The notes below the pieces were generated by a model, which was not told the origin of the DNA, did not search any database, and saw only the letters and a program-made list of their open reading frames with translations. A program made the translations under genes and the position numbers. DNA of 8,522 nucleotides, taken from the NCBI GenBank assembly GCA_017940955.1, contig JAGAXP010000116.1, positions 1-8,522 of the forward strand. Direction: 5' to 3'. Below, piece by piece: positions 5,561-8,522 of the stretch (positions are counted from its first letter, which is position 1; each line of letters starts with the position of its first letter). Source of the DNA: Oribacterium sp. (GTDB lineage: Bacteria > Bacillota_A > Clostridia > Lachnospirales > Lachnospiraceae).

Positions 5561-7171
5561 ATGACAGCATTTGGAATCGTGAACAAGGCGGTCAAGCATA
5601 CAGCGGTGCTTTTTATACCTGTATATGCCAGTCGGCTTGTGGATTCCTGTGTTCAATATGATTCCTTTTTTGAACCCATGGTTGGAATCAATATCCTTAT
5701 GATGCTTACGGCATTGGCGGTCAATCTTATCTGCGCAGCCATTGATGGTAAGACCTACTTCCATTTTGCAAGAAATGTGGAGTCAGCACTTAAGATGGCC
5801 ATAGTCAGGAAATTACAGTTCCTTACAATAAAATATTATAATGACACGCCTGTAGGGAAGATACTTTCAAAACTTATTTCTGATGTTCAGTTTGTGAAGC
5901 AGCTTATCAATGAACAGCTTACAACCGTGCTGCATCTGTGCATAGATATAGTATTTGTCTGCGCCACCGCGATACGTCAGATGCCTGTCATGCTTTTTTT
6001 GTATGCTGTAGTCATTCCTGTGATGCTATGGCTGATGCATCACCATTTTCCCGGTATAAGAGACAGTAAAGCACGTATGAGGAAGCAGACTGAGAAAAGC
6101 AACAGCGCTTTTCAGGAAATGCTTACCATGGGGCAGCTTACCAGGGCACATGGACTTCAGCAAAACGAATACAGGCGGATCCTTTCAAAGATAAGATATG
6201 TTCAGGTTGCTGCCAATGAGCAGGATTGGAGACAGCTTCGTTTTAACATTGCTACATTTGCTACTGTTCAGGGCTCTCAACTCCTCTGCCTCTGCATCGC
6301 AGTCTATATGGCCTTTCAGGGACGCATAACCATCGGAACGGTTATACTGTTCAAATCTCTTTTTGAAGCTCTCATCAACAGTATGCAAAAATTTCTTGAT
6401 GAATTACCTATGATCACACAGGAATTGGACAGCCTGGACAGTATCAATGAAATTCTTTATGTTACAGATACAGAGAAAGACGGAACGGAAAAGCTTGAAA
6501 CACCTGTGCATGGAGATGTGACGTTTGATAATGTATCATTCGGATATTCTCACGACAATATGGTTTTGAAAAATGTAAGTTTTCAGATCCCGGCAGGAAA
6601 AACAGCTGCATTTATAGGCAAATCCGGCAGTGGTAAAAGTACTATATTGAATTTGCTGCTGGGCTTCTATGCACCGCAAGTCGGTCAGGTAATGATAGAC
6701 GGGAAAGATGTAAACGAACTGCAAAAGAATGATTACCGGCGATATCTTGCGGTTGTACCGCAGAATCCTACATTGTTTTCAGGGACTCTTTGGGAAAATC
6801 TGATCTGCGGTCTCAGATATGTATCTGTTTCAGGTGTCATGGAGGCATTAAAATGTACAGGACTTGAGGGAATGATCACAGGACATTCGGATGGCCTGAA
6901 TCAGATGATCCAGGAGGGCGGACAGAATCTGTCGGGAGGACAAAGGCAGCGTATCGCTATCGTGCGTGCCCTGTTGAGACATCCGAGGATCATACTGTTG
7001 GATGAGGCAACCAGTGCGTTGGATACACAGAGTGAGCTGGAGGTTCAAAGATCTATTGAAGCAATGATGGGTACATGTACTATGATCATAGTTGCTCACA
7101 GGTTAAATACCATCCAAAAGGCGGATATAGTGTATAGTGTTGAAGACGGTAATGTAGTGAGGCAGAAATGA
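5561..7171 (+). CDS. ABC exporter, permease and ATPase in one chain (second part of frameshifted gene)
   Basis: This is a half-transporter of the exporter type in the cytoplasmic membrane, presumably working as a dimer; the substrate is unknown. The 536 residues from ATG 5561 hold a transmembrane domain (hydrophobic segments near 5-25, 43-61, 121-137, 141-158, 229-250 and 255-274) and a complete nucleotide-binding domain: Walker A GKSGSGKST (353-361), Q-loop VPQNPTLF, signature LSGGQRQR (457-464), Walker B ILLDEATSALD with D481 and E482, and H-loop H513. The ATPase should be functional. ATG 5561 is probably not the natural start: the same frame is open from 5273, it encodes plausible sequence back to the G run at 5285-5291, and no good ribosome binding site precedes 5561. 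The natural product is likely about 700 residues starting at 5068, with 5561 at residue 165. The methyltransferase follows after 66 nt. Confidence 0.85.
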   Translation: MTAFGIVNKAVKHTAVLFIPVYASRLVDSCVQYDSFFEPMVGINILMMLTALAVNLICAAIDGKTYFHFARNVESALKMAIVRKLQFLTIKYYNDTPVGKILSKLISDVQFVKQLINEQLTTVLHLCIDIVFVCATAIRQMPVMLFLYAVVIPVMLWLMHHHFPGIRDSKARMRKQTEKSNSAFQEMLTMGQLTRAHGLQQNEYRRILSKIRYVQVAANEQDWRQLRFNIATFATVQGSQLLCLCIAVYMAFQGRITIGTVILFKSLFEALINSMQKFLDELPMITQELDSLDSINEILYVTDTEKDGTEKLETPVHGDVTFDNVSFGYSHDNMVLKNVSFQIPAGKTAAFIGKSGSGKSTILNLLLGFYAPQVGQVMIDGKDVNELQKNDYRRYLAVVPQNPTLFSGTLWENLICGLRYVSVSGVMEALKCTGLEGMITGHSDGLNQMIQEGGQNLSGGQRQRIAIVRALLRHPRIILLDEATSALDTQSELEVQRSIEAMMGTCTMIIVAHRLNTIQKADIVYSVEDGNVVRQK

Positions 7172-7237
7172 TGATGGCTGGTACAGACAGATCACTCATC
7201 GAAAAAGAATACTACCCGGGAAAGGAAGAGTATAAGA

Positions 7238-8260
7238 ATGAAAAGAGGTATCTACGGTACAGGTGCATATGGAAAACTGCTGTGGGGATGGTGTCAGGAG
7301 CTTGACATTAAGATAGATTTTTTTGCACAGCTTCAGGAACCTGTAGGCTCTGAGATACATGGACTTAAGATTTATTCTGTGGATGATCTGCTGAAGATGC
7401 AGGATGATCTGAAAATCCTGATGGCAGCAGAGGATATCGATGAAATACGGGAAGTCACCGATATGGTATCACGATCCGGCAGAGAAGATATCGGTCTTTT
7501 TGATATGAAGAGCTTTGTTGAGGACAATCTGGTAAGAAATGATCAGGGTTCTGTCACAGGAGAAAAATATTGCATGATATGTGGCGGAAATATTGAAGAA
7601 TTTGAACCGGCCGGCATGAAACAGGAGCTGTTTAAGAATCATCATATCATAGGAGGAGGATACAGATCCGGCTGCATCTGTCCTCAGTGCGGCTGTAATG
7701 ACAGGGAGAGATGGATTTATTATGTTCTTTCAAGGCATACTGATATACCGGAGATGGAAGGGCGGATCCTGCATTTTGCACCGGAGAAGTCCATCAGTAA
7801 ATTTATGAGGACAAACGGGAAGATCGATTATTATACAGGAGATCTGGCTTACAGCCGGGCAATGCATGTTACGGATATTACCGACATTCAATATAAGGAC
7901 GAAACCTTCGATTACGTTATCTGCAATCATGTGATGGAACATATTCCGGATGAGGCTAAGGCAGTTTCTGAAATTAAACGGGTTATGAAGAAAAACGGAA
8001 AATGGATTTTTTCTTTTCCGGTCTGCACTGATATGGATACCTTTGAAAACCCAAGGATCACAAGCCCTGAAGATAGATTGAAATATTATGGTCAGGAGGA
8101 TCATGTGAGATTGTACGGAAGGGATTTTAAGGAAAGATTTGAGGGATATGGGCTTAAGCTTCGGGTATTCAGACCCTTTGAAGAGTTTGGCAGGGATGAT
8201 ATAGATAAATACGGATTCATCGAGGATGATATAACGATAGTGGCCGAAAAGAGCGTCTGA
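7238..8260 (+). CDS. Rossmann-like / zinc-ribbon / SAM methyltransferase fusion
   Basis: The 340-residue cytoplasmic protein has three visible parts. Residues 1 to about 100 begin RGIYGTGAYGKLL (GxGxxG at 7-12) and resemble the nucleotide-binding N-domain found on sugar-modifying enzymes. Cysteines C112/C115 and C148/C151 form two CxxC pairs suited to a zinc ribbon. From about 174 a class I SAM-dependent methyltransferase of the type 11 group follows: a divergent motif I ILHFAPE (177-183), an acidic D202 in YYTGDL, and FDYVICNHVMEHIPDE (224-239), which is highly typical. The C-terminal EDHVRLYGRDFKERF stretch is common in glycan-linked members. AAAGGAAGAG at 7221-7230 supports the start at 7238. 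The neighbouring exporter suggests the methylated product could be a surface or exported compound, but the acceptor cannot be named. No terminator with a T-run is seen before the repeat array at 8369. Confidence 0.85.
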   Translation: MKRGIYGTGAYGKLLWGWCQELDIKIDFFAQLQEPVGSEIHGLKIYSVDDLLKMQDDLKILMAAEDIDEIREVTDMVSRSGREDIGLFDMKSFVEDNLVRNDQGSVTGEKYCMICGGNIEEFEPAGMKQELFKNHHIIGGGYRSGCICPQCGCNDRERWIYYVLSRHTDIPEMEGRILHFAPEKSISKFMRTNGKIDYYTGDLAYSRAMHVTDITDIQYKDETFDYVICNHVMEHIPDEAKAVSEIKRVMKKNGKWIFSFPVCTDMDTFENPRITSPEDRLKYYGQEDHVRLYGRDFKERFEGYGLKLRVFRPFEEFGRDDIDKYGFIEDDITIVAEKSV

Positions 8261-8368
8261 TATAAAGATAGGCATCATGCAGCTGATGACCATGGGGACG
8301 GAGTAGTGGTCCGTAACAGTTCAGCCGGGGCACTAGTAACATAGCAGGAACGATTATTGCCTTTTGAT

Positions 8369-8507
8369 TGACTTAATTTCAATATGGCATCATCTGAGTC
8401 ATGTGATGATCTGTGTGTGAATGACTTAAGTTCTGGTTTCCGTTATCTGAGTCATACATAGGACTGAGCCTGAATGACTCAAATTTTGGTTTCCGTTATC
8501 TGAGTCA
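8369..8507. repeat. Second 33-nt / 20-nt palindrome-bounded array, three units
   Basis: Three 33-nt units lie at 8369-8401, 8422-8454 and 8475-8507, separated by exactly 20 nt (8402-8421 and 8455-8474). Each starts TGACT(T/C)A and ends CTGAGTCA. The geometry is identical to the array at 481-990, yet the interiors differ: units 2 and 3 share TGGTTTCCGTTATCTGAGTC while unit 1 reads TTTCAATATGGCATCAT. Both spacers end TGAA but are otherwise unrelated. ACATTTTTTG follows directly at 8508-8517, and the window ends 5 nt later, so more units could lie beyond. The array starts 108 nt after the methyltransferase stop; that gap holds only weak short hairpins. Confidence 0.9.
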
Positions 8508-8522
8508 ACATTTTTTGAATTC

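Noticed and set aside
7168..7305. Small reading frame of 45 codons starting in an ATGA overlap with the ABC exporter stop
   Set aside because: It runs out of frame into the methyltransferase, has no ribosome binding site of its own, and its second half is only the shadow of that gene. A coupling or leader role is possible but unsupported.
7730..8293. Minus-strand 187-codon frame opposite the methyltransferase
   Set aside because: Opposite the conserved methyltransferase domain, without a recognisable motif or ribosome binding site.

Overview
The window looks like chromosomal DNA from a Gram-positive anaerobe of the class Clostridia, most likely a Lachnospiraceae member (Butyrivibrio/Roseburia-like). 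This is inferred from the tilS-hpt gene pair, the style of the cytoplasmic GH13 amylase, strong AGGAGG-type ribosome binding sites and frequent AGA/AGG/ATA codons. No rRNA or tRNA gene is present to settle the genus.

Layout: (1) positions 1-252, minus strand, hold the N-terminal part of an IS630-type transposase that runs off the left edge, with an 11-bp inverted repeat over its ribosome binding site and -10 box. (2) 286-480 is gene-free and may hold a short 3' remnant of an older gene. (3) 481-990 is a very regular array: ten 33-nt units bounded by TGAC(T/C) and (A/G)GTCA, each separated by exactly 20 nt (period 53 bp, partly amplified as 106-bp double units). (4) 1161-2763 is tilS overlapping hpt by 8 nt, i.e. 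tRNA-Ile2 lysidine modification plus purine salvage. (5) 2839-4923 is a cytoplasmic GH13 neopullulanase/cyclomaltodextrinase-like enzyme with all three catalytic residues. (6) 5068-7171 is an ABC exporter split by an apparent +1 frameshift at a run of seven G, with an unusual N-terminal extension that may be a degenerate histidine-kinase-like ATPase domain. (7) 7238-8260 is a three-part protein: Rossmann-like domain, zinc ribbon and SAM methyltransferase. (8) 8369-8507 is a second, diverged array with exactly the same 33/20 geometry.

All protein genes except the transposase are on the plus strand. tilS-hpt is an evident operon. The ABC exporter and methyltransferase are 66 nt apart and probably co-transcribed. 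The amylase stands between weak terminator-like elements and may be its own unit. I see no single pathway joining tilS-hpt, the amylase and the exporter/methyltransferase pair.

The most interesting content is not a gene. Two separate intergenic arrays, about 7.4 kb apart and different in internal sequence, keep the same 33-nt unit, 20-nt spacer and TGACTCA/TGAGTCA boundaries. Half-sites therefore recur every 26-27 bp in alternating orientation, about 2.5 helical turns, and full units recur every 53 bp, about 5 turns. I do not recognise this as a named element family. It could be a protein-binding array, a chain of RNA hairpins, or a mobile repeat; the sequence alone does not decide.
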